Source of the DNA: Pseudodesulfovibrio alkaliphilus
GTDB taxonomy: Bacteria > Desulfobacterota > Desulfovibrionia > Desulfovibrionales > Desulfovibrionaceae
Direction of reading: 5' to 3'
DNA length: 64,000 nucleotides
Assembly (NCBI RefSeq): GCF_009729555.1
Contig: NZ_WODC01000002.1
Coordinates: 248,001 to 312,000 of the forward strand
Shown here piece by piece: positions 39,561 through 48,935 of this stretch. Position 1 is the first letter of the stretch. Each line of letters starts with the position of its first letter. The notes under the pieces are model-generated. The model did no database searches. It was not told the DNA's origin and was given only the letters and a program-made list of their open reading frames with translations. Position numbers and translations under genes: made by a program.

Positions 39561-41540
39561 ATGTCACGAATCACCGTCCAGAGTCTCAGCAAAGCCTACG
39601 GGGGCGAAACCGTTTTCGCGGATGTCGCCTTTGAGGTCACTGCGGGTATGCGCCTGGCCCTGACCGGCCCCAACGGCTGCGGCAAGAGTACGCTGCTCAA
39701 GGTGCTGGCCGGGGAGATCGAGCCGGACCAGGGCCAGATCAGCGTTCCGCGTGGGGCGCGGGTGGGCTATGTGGCCCAGGAAATGGCCGGGGACGTGCTG
39801 GACCAGCACCTGCTGACCTGGGTGCTTTCGGCCCTGCCTTCCTGGAACGAGTTCTGGGGGCAGTGGGAACGGGCCGTGGCCGAGGGCGATTCCCAGCGGA
39901 TAGAGACCTTGGCCCATCGGCAGGCCGAGTTTGAGGAGCTTTATGGGTACAATCCGGATCACAAGGCGCGGGCCATTCTGACCGGGCTGGGTTTTTCCGA
40001 AGCGGATCTGGACAAGCGGCTGGCGGAGCTTTCCGGCGGCTGGCGCGAGCGGGCCAAGCTCGTCCGCGTGCTGCTTCAGGGAGCTGACGTGCTTCTCCTC
40101 GACGAGCCTACCAACCATCTCGACATTGAGGCTGTGCAGTGGCTTGAGGAATACCTGCTCAACTATCGCGGGGCGTTGGCCTTCGTGGTTCATGATCGGG
40201 TGTTTCTCAACCGTGTCGGAACCCACGTTCTTTTCTTGGGGGGTGGCCGTCCGGTGCTGCGCAAGGGCTCCTTTGACGAGTTTCTGGAGTGGGACCGGGA
40301 GAACGCCGATCAACGCCGCAAGGAAGCGGCCAAGCTCTCGGCAAAGATTGACAATGAATATAAGTATATCAATAAGTTTCGCGTCAAGGCCAGAAAGGCA
40401 GCCCAGGCACAGAGCAAGCTGAAGAAGGTTGAGCGGCTTGAAGAGGAATTGAGCCAGATCAGGCAGTCTCAGGCCGAGTCCCATCGCGGCCGCAGCCTGA
40501 GCTTCCGACTGCCCGAGCCCCGGCGTGGCGACAAGGTTCCTGTGGCCGCCGTTGATCTGGAGTTTCACTATGATTCGGGCCAATCCGTCTGGCCCAGGTT
40601 GAATTTCCAGCTCTTCCGAGGCAGGAAAGTGGCCCTGGCCGCTCCAAACGGCGCGGGCAAGTCCACGCTGCTCAAGCTGATCATGGGTGATCTCGTTCCT
40701 TCGGCAGGGCACGTCAAGGTCGGTCCCAATACCCAGGTCGGTTACTTCAGCCAGCACCAGCATGAGATACTGAACCTCGACAACACGGTCATTGGCGAGA
40801 TTCGCCGCCTTTCGGACCCCAAGCTGACCGAGGAGCAGGTCATGGGTGTGCTCGGCCTGTTCCTGCTGGGCGAGCCTTTCTTTGACCGCAAGGTCAAAGG
40901 TCTCTCCGGGGGCGAGAAGAGCCGGTTGCTGCTGGCCAGTCTGTTTCTTGCGCGGGCCAATTTTCTGATTCTCGACGAGCCGACCAACCACCTGGACATT
41001 GAGACTCGCGAAGGGCTTATTCAGGCGTTGAAGGATTACGAGGGTACGCTGTTTTTCGTGGCACACGACAGACATCTGCTGGGCGAGGTGGCCGAGGAAA
41101 TCTGGGCGCTGGACCAGGACGGCGGTATTGTCCAGTACCTGGGCGGTTACCAAGGGTATCTGGAGAAGCGGCGGCAGGAGGCGTGTCAGGCCGACCCTGA
41201 GGTCTGCGAGCCCGACCCCATGCGCGAGAAGACGAGGATGTCCAAAGAGGAAAAACGGCGGCGGGCCGAGGAGCGCAATACCCTGTACCGGGCCCTCAAG
41301 CCCCTCAGGAAGGAATATGACAAGCTGGAGGCGGACCTGGAAAAGGCTCTTGATGAACAGGCCGCGCTGGAAGATCGGATGAACGATCCTGTTACATATG
41401 AAAAGCCCGAGGAGGCGCTCAAGGTCAATGCCGCCTACAAGGAGTCCGTAGAATGGACTGAGAACCTCATGGCCCGCATGGCCGGGCTGGAGGAGCGCAT
41501 GGAGGCCATTGGGGGCGAGGCCGGGGTGGAGGACAGGTGA
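39561..41540 (+). CDS. ABC-F family ATPase
   Basis: A 659-residue protein with two nucleotide-binding domains and no membrane segment. Walker A motifs are GPNGCGKSTLL and APNGAGKSTLL, signatures LSGGWRERAKL and LSGGEKSRLLL, and Walker B stretches VLLLDEPTNHLDIE and FLILDEPTNHLDIE. A P-site tRNA interaction linker (KEAAKLSAKIDNEYKYINKF) lies between the domains, and a charged C-terminal coiled coil follows. It is an Uup/YheS-type member that binds the ribosome and resolves stalls or confers antibiotic resistance. It overlaps the NUDIX gene start by 4 bp. Confidence 0.95.
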   Translation: MSRITVQSLSKAYGGETVFADVAFEVTAGMRLALTGPNGCGKSTLLKVLAGEIEPDQGQISVPRGARVGYVAQEMAGDVLDQHLLTWVLSALPSWNEFWGQWERAVAEGDSQRIETLAHRQAEFEELYGYNPDHKARAILTGLGFSEADLDKRLAELSGGWRERAKLVRVLLQGADVLLLDEPTNHLDIEAVQWLEEYLLNYRGALAFVVHDRVFLNRVGTHVLFLGGGRPVLRKGSFDEFLEWDRENADQRRKEAAKLSAKIDNEYKYINKFRVKARKAAQAQSKLKKVERLEEELSQIRQSQAESHRGRSLSFRLPEPRRGDKVPVAAVDLEFHYDSGQSVWPRLNFQLFRGRKVALAAPNGAGKSTLLKLIMGDLVPSAGHVKVGPNTQVGYFSQHQHEILNLDNTVIGEIRRLSDPKLTEEQVMGVLGLFLLGEPFFDRKVKGLSGGEKSRLLLASLFLARANFLILDEPTNHLDIETREGLIQALKDYEGTLFFVAHDRHLLGEVAEEIWALDQDGGIVQYLGGYQGYLEKRRQEACQADPEVCEPDPMREKTRMSKEEKRRRAEERNTLYRALKPLRKEYDKLEADLEKALDEQAALEDRMNDPVTYEKPEEALKVNAAYKESVEWTENLMARMAGLEERMEAIGGEAGVEDR

Positions 41541-41986
41541 GCCGTTCTGTGCTTGAGGTGGTGGCCGGCATCATCTGGCGAAACGGCAGGTATCTGGCCG
41601 TGGAGCGGCCCGAGGGGAGCCGGATGGCCGGATGGTGGGAGTTTCCCGGCGGCAAAATTGAGCCCGGCGAAAGCGGCGAGCAGGCTCTCAGGCGCGAGCT
41701 GCGGGAGGAGCTTGGCATCACCCTGCTTCAGATCGAGTTCTGGCGCGATCTTGTCCATCACTACGATGATTTTTCCGTTCATCTGCACTTTTATCACATC
41801 CATGACTATCGAGGCGAGACGGTGCCTCTCGAGAACCAGCGTATGGCCTGGGTTGATCCGGCCAGACCGCACGGGCTCGGTTTTCTTCCCGCAGACGAGC
41901 CTGTGGTGGCGGCGCTGCACGACGGGGAAGCCCCTGCCAGGACGCAGGCGGGATTCCTTGTTGATGATTTTTCGAAGAAGGCGTAG
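41537..41986 (+). CDS. NUDIX hydrolase, MutT-like
   Basis: A 149-residue protein starting at GTG 41537, overlapping the ABC-F stop as GTGA. The NUDIX box begins at GGKIEPGESG and ends ALRRELREELGI, so all Glu ligands for magnesium are present. WWEFPGG and EFWRDLVHHYDDFSVHLHF fit MutT-type 8-oxo-dGTPases. It would clean oxidised nucleotides, along with the MutY gene at 25.6 kb, but substrates vary in this family. Confidence 0.92.
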   Translation: MSRSVLEVVAGIIWRNGRYLAVERPEGSRMAGWWEFPGGKIEPGESGEQALRRELREELGITLLQIEFWRDLVHHYDDFSVHLHFYHIHDYRGETVPLENQRMAWVDPARPHGLGFLPADEPVVAALHDGEAPARTQAGFLVDDFSKKA

Positions 41987-42051
41987 CTTATTTGCTTTCC
42001 CGCCGGAAAGGCAGGCGGGAGTATGCACCCTCACCTCGGAAGGAGTAGCCT

Positions 42052-42924
42052 TTGCACGTCTGTGACCTGATCGAGAAACACTCGCCCTTTCTCTCCCTTG
42101 AGTTTTTTCCGCCCAAGGAGAAGGACGCTTGGCCCGGCTTTTTCGAAGTGGTCGAGAAGCTCAAGGAACTCGGCCCTCTGTTCGCTTCCGTCACCTACGG
42201 TGCGGGCGGCGGCACCCAGGACAATACCCTGGAGATCGCCACCCGCATGAAGCGCGACCACGGCATCGAGCCCATCGTTCATCTGACCAGCGTGGGCGCG
42301 TCGGCTGAAAAGCTGGATGCGTTCCTGGCCAGCCTGACCGCTGCGGGCATCGAAAATGTCCTGGCCCTTCGCGGCGATCCGCCTCGTGGGCAGGAAGACT
42401 TTGATTTTGAGTCCCAGGAGTTTCGTCATGCCACTGATGTCATTGAGTTCATCCGCCAACGCTATCCCAATATTTGTGTGGGCGGGGCTGCGTATCCTGA
42501 GCCTCATCCCGAATCACCGTCCATTCAGTCCGACCTGGACATGGTCCAACTGAAGGTGGCCAAGGGCGCCAAGTTTCTCGTAACCCAACTTTTTTTCGAC
42601 AACCGCCTTTATTTCGACTATGTGGCCCGGCTGCGGGCCATGGGCGCGAATGTGCCCGTGGTTCCGGGGGTACTGCCCATAATGAGTCTGCGTTCGGCCA
42701 AGTTCATTCTCGGGCTTTGCGGCGCGGCCATTCCGGGCAAGTTCCTGAGTGCTTTGGAAAAGGCCAATGAGGAAGGCGGCGACGAGGCTGTCTACGCCCT
42801 GGGCATCGACTACGCCGTCAGGCAGGCGCAGCAGCTCATCGACGGCGGGGCGCCCGGCGTCCATCTCTATACGCTCAACCGTGCCGAGGCATGCCTAGAA
42901 ATCGGCAAGAATCTGAAGATATGA
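42052..42924 (+). CDS. metF: 5,10-methylenetetrahydrofolate reductase
   Basis: A 290-residue protein starting at TTG 42052 with AAGGAG 5 nt before. The MTHFR fold begins SPFLSLEFFPPKEKDAWPGF, continues with ASVTYGAGGGTQDNTLEIA and IENVLALRGDPPRG, and holds TQLFFDNRLYFDYV. It uses FAD to reduce methylene-THF to methyl-THF, needed for methionine and, in sulfate reducers, sometimes for the Wood-Ljungdahl branch. No acetyl-CoA synthase genes are in the window. The asd gene follows after 16 bp. Confidence 0.95.
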   Translation: MHVCDLIEKHSPFLSLEFFPPKEKDAWPGFFEVVEKLKELGPLFASVTYGAGGGTQDNTLEIATRMKRDHGIEPIVHLTSVGASAEKLDAFLASLTAAGIENVLALRGDPPRGQEDFDFESQEFRHATDVIEFIRQRYPNICVGGAAYPEPHPESPSIQSDLDMVQLKVAKGAKFLVTQLFFDNRLYFDYVARLRAMGANVPVVPGVLPIMSLRSAKFILGLCGAAIPGKFLSALEKANEEGGDEAVYALGIDYAVRQAQQLIDGGAPGVHLYTLNRAEACLEIGKNLKI

Positions 42925-42940
42925 CGGGGGAATTTTTGTC

Positions 42941-43969
42941 ATGAGCAGGAATCCAGTGGTGGCTGTCTGCGGCGCAACCGGCGCGGTCGGCCAGGAGATG
43001 TTGAAGATTCTGGAGCAGCGCGATTTTCCGCACAGCGAGATCATTCCCATGGCGTCGGCCCGCAGTGTGGGCAAGAAAGTTGCCTTCAAGGGCCGCGAGT
43101 TGAAGGTGGTCGAACTGACCGAAGACGCTTTTGCCGGGGTGGATCTGGCCCTGTTTTCGGCCGGCGGTTCCACCTCGGAGAAGTTCTCGCCCCTCGCTGC
43201 CAAGGCGGGCTGTGTGGTTGTGGACAATTCCTCGGCATGGCGCATGGACGATAATTGTCCGCTGGTGGTGCCCGAGGTCAACCCCCACGACCTGGATTGG
43301 CACAAGGGCATCATTGCCAATCCCAACTGTTCGACCATTCAGCTGATGCTGGCGCTCAAGCCCATCCATGACGAGGCCCGCATCCGGCGCGTGGTGGTCT
43401 CCACCTATCAGGCTGTTTCCGGTACAGGGCACAAGGCCGTGGAGGAACTGGAGAATCAGGTCCGTCGTCTGATGAGCGGCCAGCCTGTGGTGGCTGACGT
43501 GTATCCGCATCAGATCGCCTTCAACTGCCTGCCGCAGATCGATGTGTTCATGGACAACGGTTACACCAAGGAAGAGATGAAGATGGTCAACGAGACCATC
43601 AAGATAATGGGTGATCCGTCCATCAGGGTCACGGCTACCTGTGTGCGCGTGCCGGTTTTCTATGGCCACAGCGAGTCTGTGAACATCGAGACCGAGGAAA
43701 AACTCACTGCCGACGACGTACGCGCCTTGCTGGCCAAGGCCCCGGGCGTTACGGTTGTCGATTTCCCCGAGAAAAAGGCATATCCCATGCCCATCCATGC
43801 CGCTGGCGAGGACGACACCTATGTCGGTCGCATCCGCGAGGACGAGACCATTCCCAACGGCATCAACATGTGGGTGGTTTCGGACAACGTCCGCAAGGGT
43901 GCGGCCCTGAACACCATTCAGATCGCCGAGACCCTGATTGAGCGCGACCTACTGCGCGTTCCCGCCTAA
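42941..43969 (+). CDS. asd: aspartate-semialdehyde dehydrogenase
   Basis: A 342-residue protein with the NADP loop VAVCGATGAVGQEMLKILEQ, the active-site Cys in IANPNCSTIQLMLALKPIHD, and GTGHKAVEELENQV after it. It makes aspartate semialdehyde for lysine, threonine, methionine and diaminopimelate. Together with metF and the aminotransferase downstream (11 bp) it forms an amino-acid biosynthesis operon. Confidence 0.97.
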   Translation: MSRNPVVAVCGATGAVGQEMLKILEQRDFPHSEIIPMASARSVGKKVAFKGRELKVVELTEDAFAGVDLALFSAGGSTSEKFSPLAAKAGCVVVDNSSAWRMDDNCPLVVPEVNPHDLDWHKGIIANPNCSTIQLMLALKPIHDEARIRRVVVSTYQAVSGTGHKAVEELENQVRRLMSGQPVVADVYPHQIAFNCLPQIDVFMDNGYTKEEMKMVNETIKIMGDPSIRVTATCVRVPVFYGHSESVNIETEEKLTADDVRALLAKAPGVTVVDFPEKKAYPMPIHAAGEDDTYVGRIREDETIPNGINMWVVSDNVRKGAALNTIQIAETLIERDLLRVPA

Positions 43970-43980
43970 GGGGCATTGTC

Positions 43981-44922
43981 ATGGCGCAAGTTGTGGACAG
44001 GGCAACCTATCTTGAGGCGATGCTGGCGGCTCCCAGGCCGGGGATGGAGGAGGTACATGCCTTCTACGAGCACCGGGTAGGGCATATCTGCACCGACTCC
44101 GCGCTGATGCTCATGCCCTGGGACGACCACCTCGTCCATCGTGGCGACGGCATCTTCGAGACCATGAAGTTCGTGGACCGTCGACTCTATCAGCTTGAGC
44201 CCCATATGGAGCGCATGCAGCGTTCCTGCGAGGCCATTTTTATGACCCCGCCTTGTGCCTGGGACGAGATCCGAACCCTGGTCCTCGAGGTCGCCCGGGC
44301 GGGCGGCCGCGACACGGGCATGGTGCGGGTGCTCATCGGACGCGGGCCTGGAGGTTTCGGCATTTATCCTTCCGAGTGCCCCGAAGCGAGCCTGTATGTT
44401 GTCTCCTACGATTTGCACCCCAAGGCCGAGAGCGTCTACGAGAAGGGAGTCACCGCCTTCCGGTCGTCCATTCCGGCCAAGCAGTCGTATTTGGCGGCCA
44501 TCAAGTCCATCGACTACCTGCCCAACGTGCTCATGAAGCACGAGGCCGAGGAAAAGGGCTACGACTTTCCGTTCTGCTTCGACGGCAACGGCCTGTTGGC
44601 CGAGGGAGCCACTGAGAACGTGTGCATCGTGTCCCAGGAGGGCAAGCTGGTTATCCCCGAGTTCACCAATGCCTTGGCCGGGACTACCCTGATGCGGGCC
44701 GTGGATCTGATCAAGGGCGAGATGCCCATTGTTTTCAAGGGGGTGAGTGAGGACGAGCTTCTCGAAGCGCGGGAAGTGATCATCGTGGGCACTACCGGCG
44801 ATGCCATCCCTGTGGTTCGCTTCAATGGCAAGCCCATCCACGATGTCAAGCCCGGCCCCGTGGCCCGGCGTCTTCGCGAAATGCTCAGGAAGGATTTACG
44901 AGAGAACGGTATTCCGCTGTGA
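43981..44922 (+). CDS. class IV PLP aminotransferase
   Basis: A 313-residue protein of the fold-IV aminotransferase family. HRGDGIFETMKFVDRRLYQL is the N-terminal signature, the PLP lysine stands in AAIKSIDYLPNVLM, and GLLAEGATENVCIV holds the conserved Glu. These motifs fit 4-amino-4-deoxychorismate lyase (PabC), D-alanine transaminase or branched-chain transaminase (IlvE). Residues that tell them apart are not clear to me. The leu operon nearby favours IlvE-like use, while the folate gene metF in the same operon would suit PabC. It ends at a strong terminator. Confidence 0.88.
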   Translation: MAQVVDRATYLEAMLAAPRPGMEEVHAFYEHRVGHICTDSALMLMPWDDHLVHRGDGIFETMKFVDRRLYQLEPHMERMQRSCEAIFMTPPCAWDEIRTLVLEVARAGGRDTGMVRVLIGRGPGGFGIYPSECPEASLYVVSYDLHPKAESVYEKGVTAFRSSIPAKQSYLAAIKSIDYLPNVLMKHEAEEKGYDFPFCFDGNGLLAEGATENVCIVSQEGKLVIPEFTNALAGTTLMRAVDLIKGEMPIVFKGVSEDELLEAREVIIVGTTGDAIPVVRFNGKPIHDVKPGPVARRLREMLRKDLRENGIPL

Positions 44923-44948
44923 TTTCATTGGGAACAGGAATCGAACGG

Positions 44949-44972
44949 GCCGCTCTTCGGAGCGGCTTTTTT
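44949..44972 (+). terminator. UUCG-loop intrinsic terminator of the metF-asd operon
   Basis: GCCGCTC (44949-44955), the stable loop TTCG, GAGCGGC (44960-44966) and then six T. It ends the transcript before the convergent glycosyltransferase gene. Confidence 0.93.
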
Positions 44973-44987
44973 GTTGCATCTATTCGT

Positions 44988-45884
44988 TCAAGCCTGCCGG
45001 GTGGCTCTGTCGAATTGGCGGATGGCCTTGCGCAGCAGCGTGTCGGTGCCCATGCTGCGCATGACATGCTCGTGCATCATCCGCGTCACCTCGATGGAGT
45101 CTGGAATGGTCATGAAACCGAATGCCTGTGCCCAGGCGTCTCCCCGAAGATAGGCTATGGCCCAACGCAAGGTGTGCATGTGGAAGTATGCCTGATTGTT
45201 GATGACCAGCATCGCCTTGCGCCGACCGTCTTCGGCGCGCTCCCGAAACGGGATATTGGACACCTCGCACGATGCCAGCGGGTAGTTGACGTGGAAAAAG
45301 GAACACCCGGCGGTGGCGGCCTGGACCCAAAGATCCCAGAAACGGTAGGTGGTGTTGTCTCGGAAGCCGTGGATGCGTTCCCATGTCCTTCGGCGCAGCA
45401 TCACGGCCGGGCCGAGAAAATTGGTGGTCTGGAGCAGCGTGTCGTCGAAATCAGGCAGCTGGACCAGGCCTGAGCGCATTCCCTGGCCCTTGTCGCGTGC
45501 TATCCGTATGTAGTCGGCGTACATCACGTCAGCCTTGGGGAATTCCGAGAACACTGACAGGGCCGTGGTCAGGAACTTGGCATCCATCCGGTAATCGGGT
45601 CGCATGAAGAGCAGCAGCCGGCCCGATGAACACTCCACGGCGCGGTTCAGCGCCTCACCCGCCGGAGTGTCCGGTAAGGACTCCACGAGCCTGACCGCCC
45701 CGGTGTCGGCTATGGCCGCCCATGCTTGCGGGGCGTCAGAGGCATGGGAGCCGGTGCCTATCACAAGTATTTCGACCGCATCAAGTCCTGTGGACTGACG
45801 GGCCACGGATTGCAGCATGCGTGGCAGGCTGGTATGGGCTTCCTGGTCGGAAACGATGATCGAAATGTGGGTTCGGACGCCCAT
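44988..45884 (-). CDS. GT2-like glycosyltransferase
   Basis: A 298-residue protein starting at ATG 45884 (AAGGAAGGGG upstream). The GT-A start HISIIVSDQEAHTSLPRMLQ, the region CSSGRLLLFMRPDYRMDAKF where the DxD-like motif is Pro-Asp-Tyr, and GPAVMLRRRTWERIHGFRDN then YRFWDLWVQAATAG fit family 2. Since the usual DxD is altered, activity might be atypical. It is a single gene, convergent with the metF-asd unit. Confidence 0.75.
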   Translation of the reverse strand: MGVRTHISIIVSDQEAHTSLPRMLQSVARQSTGLDAVEILVIGTGSHASDAPQAWAAIADTGAVRLVESLPDTPAGEALNRAVECSSGRLLLFMRPDYRMDAKFLTTALSVFSEFPKADVMYADYIRIARDKGQGMRSGLVQLPDFDDTLLQTTNFLGPAVMLRRRTWERIHGFRDNTTYRFWDLWVQAATAGCSFFHVNYPLASCEVSNIPFRERAEDGRRKAMLVINNQAYFHMHTLRWAIAYLRGDAWAQAFGFMTIPDSIEVTRMMHEHVMRSMGTDTLLRKAIRQFDRATRQA

Positions 45885-46025
45885 GGACGACCCCTTCCTT
45901 GGGATAAACATGATCCATGCGAGGAGCCAAGAATTTTTCATGTACACAGTTTGGCTTTCTCGTATGCTCTCTATCGGCTGTTAAGCGGATTTCTTTAGAG
46001 CGCGGTGCGTTTTTTTGATACTTAC

Positions 46026-46051
46026 GGGATGGCATGATTTCATGCCATCCC
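46026..46051. repeat. perfect inverted repeat before the SulP-like gene
   Basis: GGGATGGCATGA (46026-46037) and TCATGCCATCCC (46040-46051) are perfectly complementary. It lies in the 273-bp divergent gap between the glycosyltransferase and the SulP fusion gene. It may be an operator or a hairpin; no T-run follows on either strand. A T7 run lies 12 bp to the left, and I see nothing else there. Confidence 0.5.
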
Positions 46052-46157
46052 TTGCTTCGTTGGCGGCGATCACGTATGTGTTGCAAAAGTCACGGAGAAT
46101 TCGGCCCGGTCGCACGGGCGGACCGTTGGCGTTCATCCTCGATCCTGGTGGTGTGGC

Positions 46158-48851
46158 GTGGCGATTTTTAGATGCGGATTCTGCGATTACAGGCGCGATG
46201 TCCCGGATTCTCTGCTTGGGAAGAAAGCGAAATGCCCTGAATGCGGCCATGGCGGCCGTGTCGCTGACGATGTTTCAGTGGCGGATGATCCGGTCGCCTC
46301 CCAAGTGCCTGAGCGAAGCGGAGCCAGTGCCGGGAGCCTTGATCTTGATGCCATCGCCGTGGACGATATGGTTGACGGCATGGTTGATGACGGTCCTGAG
46401 GACATTGTTTGCGCTGCCTGCGGCCAGGTGGCCAGTGGAGAGGACAGGTGCCCGGGGTGCGGGATGCCCCTGAAGCGGCCGGAGTCGTTGCCTGACCCTG
46501 ATGAGATGGGCATTGATGTCAGCGATCTGGCTGAAGAGGGTTCTGCCCAGATATGGGATGAAAACTATTCCGATCCTTCCGCCCAGGGAAAAGGCGCCTT
46601 TGTGGACGCCAGGCCGTCATCCCTGGGAGGGCGACTGTTTGAAGGCAATTTCGCGCTTAATGTCTTTGCCGGTCTGATCTCGGGGCTTCTCGCCTTTTAT
46701 TTCGCTTTGGCCCTAGCCATTCTGACTAGCTCCCAGCCGGGCATGCAGCCTTTTCTTCCCTCGTTCATCTCCATGGCGCTGGTGGCCTCTGTGGCTGGCT
46801 GCATCCTCTTCTCTGTCTTGTCGCGCATACCGTTTTCCCTGGCCGGGCCCGAGACCGTTCCAGCCGCCGTGCTGTTCCTTTTCGTCGGTTCGCTCTACAA
46901 GGACATGGCCGGGCTGTATCCCACGGATTCCATGATCCCAACCATCCTTGCGGGGGTCGTTCTGGCTGCATTGAGCACAGGATTTGCCCTGTGGCTGCTG
47001 GGCAGGCTCAAGGTTGCCGAATACGTGCGTTACATCCCGATCCAGATCATCGGCGGCGTGGTGGGCGGAGTGGGTGTCTATGTCCTGCTGGGCGCCTTCG
47101 ACTGGATGGGAGGGCTCTCTCTTGATTGGTCCAATTTTTTCGTGGCCATGGGGGATTGTGTTGAACTCATCCGTCCCGATCAGTGCCTCGCGGCCATACT
47201 TCCCAGCGTTGTCTTCGGACTGATACTGCTTGTCGGGCTTTCCCGGCTCAAGAATTCGCTGTTCATGCTGGCCATGATCCTTGCGGCCACTGCAGCGGGA
47301 TACGCAGCAGGCGTCTGGGGTGCTGATTCTTCAATAAGCTCCCTGGCGGCGACCATTCCCCTGCCTGACGCGCCGATTGCGCCCCTGGCTGCGCAATCAT
47401 TAGGTGAGGGGTTTGAGGCCATTCAGTGGGGTGTGATCAAGGCCAATGGCCTCTATATCGGCGGGCTGGTCATTCTGGTGGTGCTCACCTCCATGAGTCG
47501 TGTGACCAATCTCGAGCTGCTCCACGGGCGCGAATCGGATCTCAATCAGGAGTTCCATGCGTTGGGGTTGACCAATATGGCAGGCGGACTGATGGGCGGG
47601 ATGCCCGCATCCATCTCCTACGGACGCAGCGCGGGCAATCGGGCTACCGGAGCACGGGGACCGATGGCGGGTGTGATGGCCGGGGTGCTTTGCGCGGCAG
47701 GTCTGTATTACGCGGACGTTGTCATTCCCATGATTCCCCGCTTCGTGCCTGAGGGCATCCTCATCTATGCCGGGCTCGACCTCATTCGCGACTGGCTCTT
47801 CAGAACCAGGACCGCCTTCACCCGGCGCGACGATATGGTCATGCTTTGGACCACCTTTGCCTTCACCCTGTTCCTTGGTCTTCTGGCTGGCATAGGCATC
47901 GGTGTCGGCCTGGCCCTGATGGCAACTGTCAGCCGCTACAGCAAGGGCGGGGCGATCCGTAACGTCCTTTCGGGCGTCAATCATCGCAGCAATGTGGACC
48001 GCGCCCCGGCCCAGCAGCGGGCACTCAAGGAGTACGGCGATCACATCCACATCCTGCGGCTTCAGGGGTTCATCTTCCTGGGTTCCATGGAGAGCCTGCT
48101 CAAGTCCATTCGCGAGCGTCTCGAAGCCCGGGACATGCTGCCTGTGGAGTATCTGGTTCTTGATTTCCGCATGGTCACCGGGCTTGCTTCTGCAGCGGGC
48201 ATAGGATTCCGCAAACTGCGCAATGTGGTGGAGGAGTACGATCTGGAACTGATCATCACCAGTGCGCCCCTTGAACTTGAGGAACATCTCTCCAGCATGG
48301 GGTATGTGGGCGAGGATGACTCGCCTTTCAAGGTCTTCTTCAATCTCGATTTCGCCCTGGAATGGTGTGAGAACCGTGTGCTTGATGCGGAGAACATGCT
48401 GACCATCAAGAATCTGACCCTGCCGGAGTTGCTGACTCCGGTTTTTCCCGAGCCCCGGTATATCCCGGCACTGATGAAGGTGCTCAAGCGGGTGGTGGTG
48501 GACAAGGGACAGGCCGTGTTCCGTCAGGGCGACAGGTCGGAGTCCATGTATTTTGTCGAGTCCGGGCGGCTTGATGTGGAGCTGGAGCTTGAGGGCGGCA
48601 AGCTGCTCAGGCTCAAGAAGGTTGGCCCGGGCGCGGTCTTTGGCGAGATGGGCATCTATACACTGGCCCCGCGATCGGCCACTGTCCGGGCTGCCGAAAA
48701 ATGCGTACTCTACATGATGACCATGGACAAGCTGAACGCGGTGGAGAAGCGGGCTCCGGTTCTGGTCACGGCCATCAATCGCTTTTTGATCAACATGCTT
48801 TCGGAACGGCTGGCAGATGCCAACAAGAAGGTGCGCGACCTGATGGTATGA
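46158..48851 (+). CDS. SulP-type transporter fused to STAS and cNMP-binding domains, with N-terminal zinc ribbons
   Basis: An 897-residue protein starting at GTG 46158. Zinc-ribbon pairs are C6/C9 with C26/C29, and CAACGQ with CPGCGM near residues 84-102; an acidic linker follows. Residues about 160-590 have 10-14 hydrophobic helices with SulP-like segments (AYVAGVWGADS region; GLYIGGLVILVVLTSMSRVT). A STAS-like domain holds LRLQGFIFLGSMESLLKSIR and LVLDFRMVTGLASAAGIGFR. A cyclic-nucleotide-binding domain (VFRQGDRSESMYFVESGRLD, VFGEMGIYTLAPRSATVRA) lies at the C-terminus. Likely an anion transporter or sensor-transporter; the substrate (sulfate, bicarbonate, other) is unknown. Confidence 0.88.
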   Translation: MAIFRCGFCDYRRDVPDSLLGKKAKCPECGHGGRVADDVSVADDPVASQVPERSGASAGSLDLDAIAVDDMVDGMVDDGPEDIVCAACGQVASGEDRCPGCGMPLKRPESLPDPDEMGIDVSDLAEEGSAQIWDENYSDPSAQGKGAFVDARPSSLGGRLFEGNFALNVFAGLISGLLAFYFALALAILTSSQPGMQPFLPSFISMALVASVAGCILFSVLSRIPFSLAGPETVPAAVLFLFVGSLYKDMAGLYPTDSMIPTILAGVVLAALSTGFALWLLGRLKVAEYVRYIPIQIIGGVVGGVGVYVLLGAFDWMGGLSLDWSNFFVAMGDCVELIRPDQCLAAILPSVVFGLILLVGLSRLKNSLFMLAMILAATAAGYAAGVWGADSSISSLAATIPLPDAPIAPLAAQSLGEGFEAIQWGVIKANGLYIGGLVILVVLTSMSRVTNLELLHGRESDLNQEFHALGLTNMAGGLMGGMPASISYGRSAGNRATGARGPMAGVMAGVLCAAGLYYADVVIPMIPRFVPEGILIYAGLDLIRDWLFRTRTAFTRRDDMVMLWTTFAFTLFLGLLAGIGIGVGLALMATVSRYSKGGAIRNVLSGVNHRSNVDRAPAQQRALKEYGDHIHILRLQGFIFLGSMESLLKSIRERLEARDMLPVEYLVLDFRMVTGLASAAGIGFRKLRNVVEEYDLELIITSAPLELEEHLSSMGYVGEDDSPFKVFFNLDFALEWCENRVLDAENMLTIKNLTLPELLTPVFPEPRYIPALMKVLKRVVVDKGQAVFRQGDRSESMYFVESGRLDVELELEGGKLLRLKKVGPGAVFGEMGIYTLAPRSATVRAAEKCVLYMMTMDKLNAVEKRAPVLVTAINRFLINMLSERLADANKKVRDLMV

Positions 48852-48868
48852 TGACAGGCGTGATAGGA

Positions 48869-48903
48869 CAGGGGCCGAGGCGCTTGACGCGCCTCGGCCC
48901 CTG
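48869..48903. terminator. bidirectional terminator between SulP-like gene and rfbD
   Basis: CAGGGGCCGAGGCGC (48869-48883) and GCGCCTCGGCCCCTG (48889-48903) form a 15-bp perfect stem with a 5-nt loop, between convergent genes. Only short T-runs flank it. Confidence 0.8.
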
Positions 48904-48935
48904 TGCTTTGCAGCAGGTGTTTTGGGTGCTCCGGG

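Noticed and set aside
39564-41153. 529-codon minus-strand open frame opposite the ABC-F gene
   Set aside because: The sense strand has complete Walker and signature motifs; the antisense frame has none.
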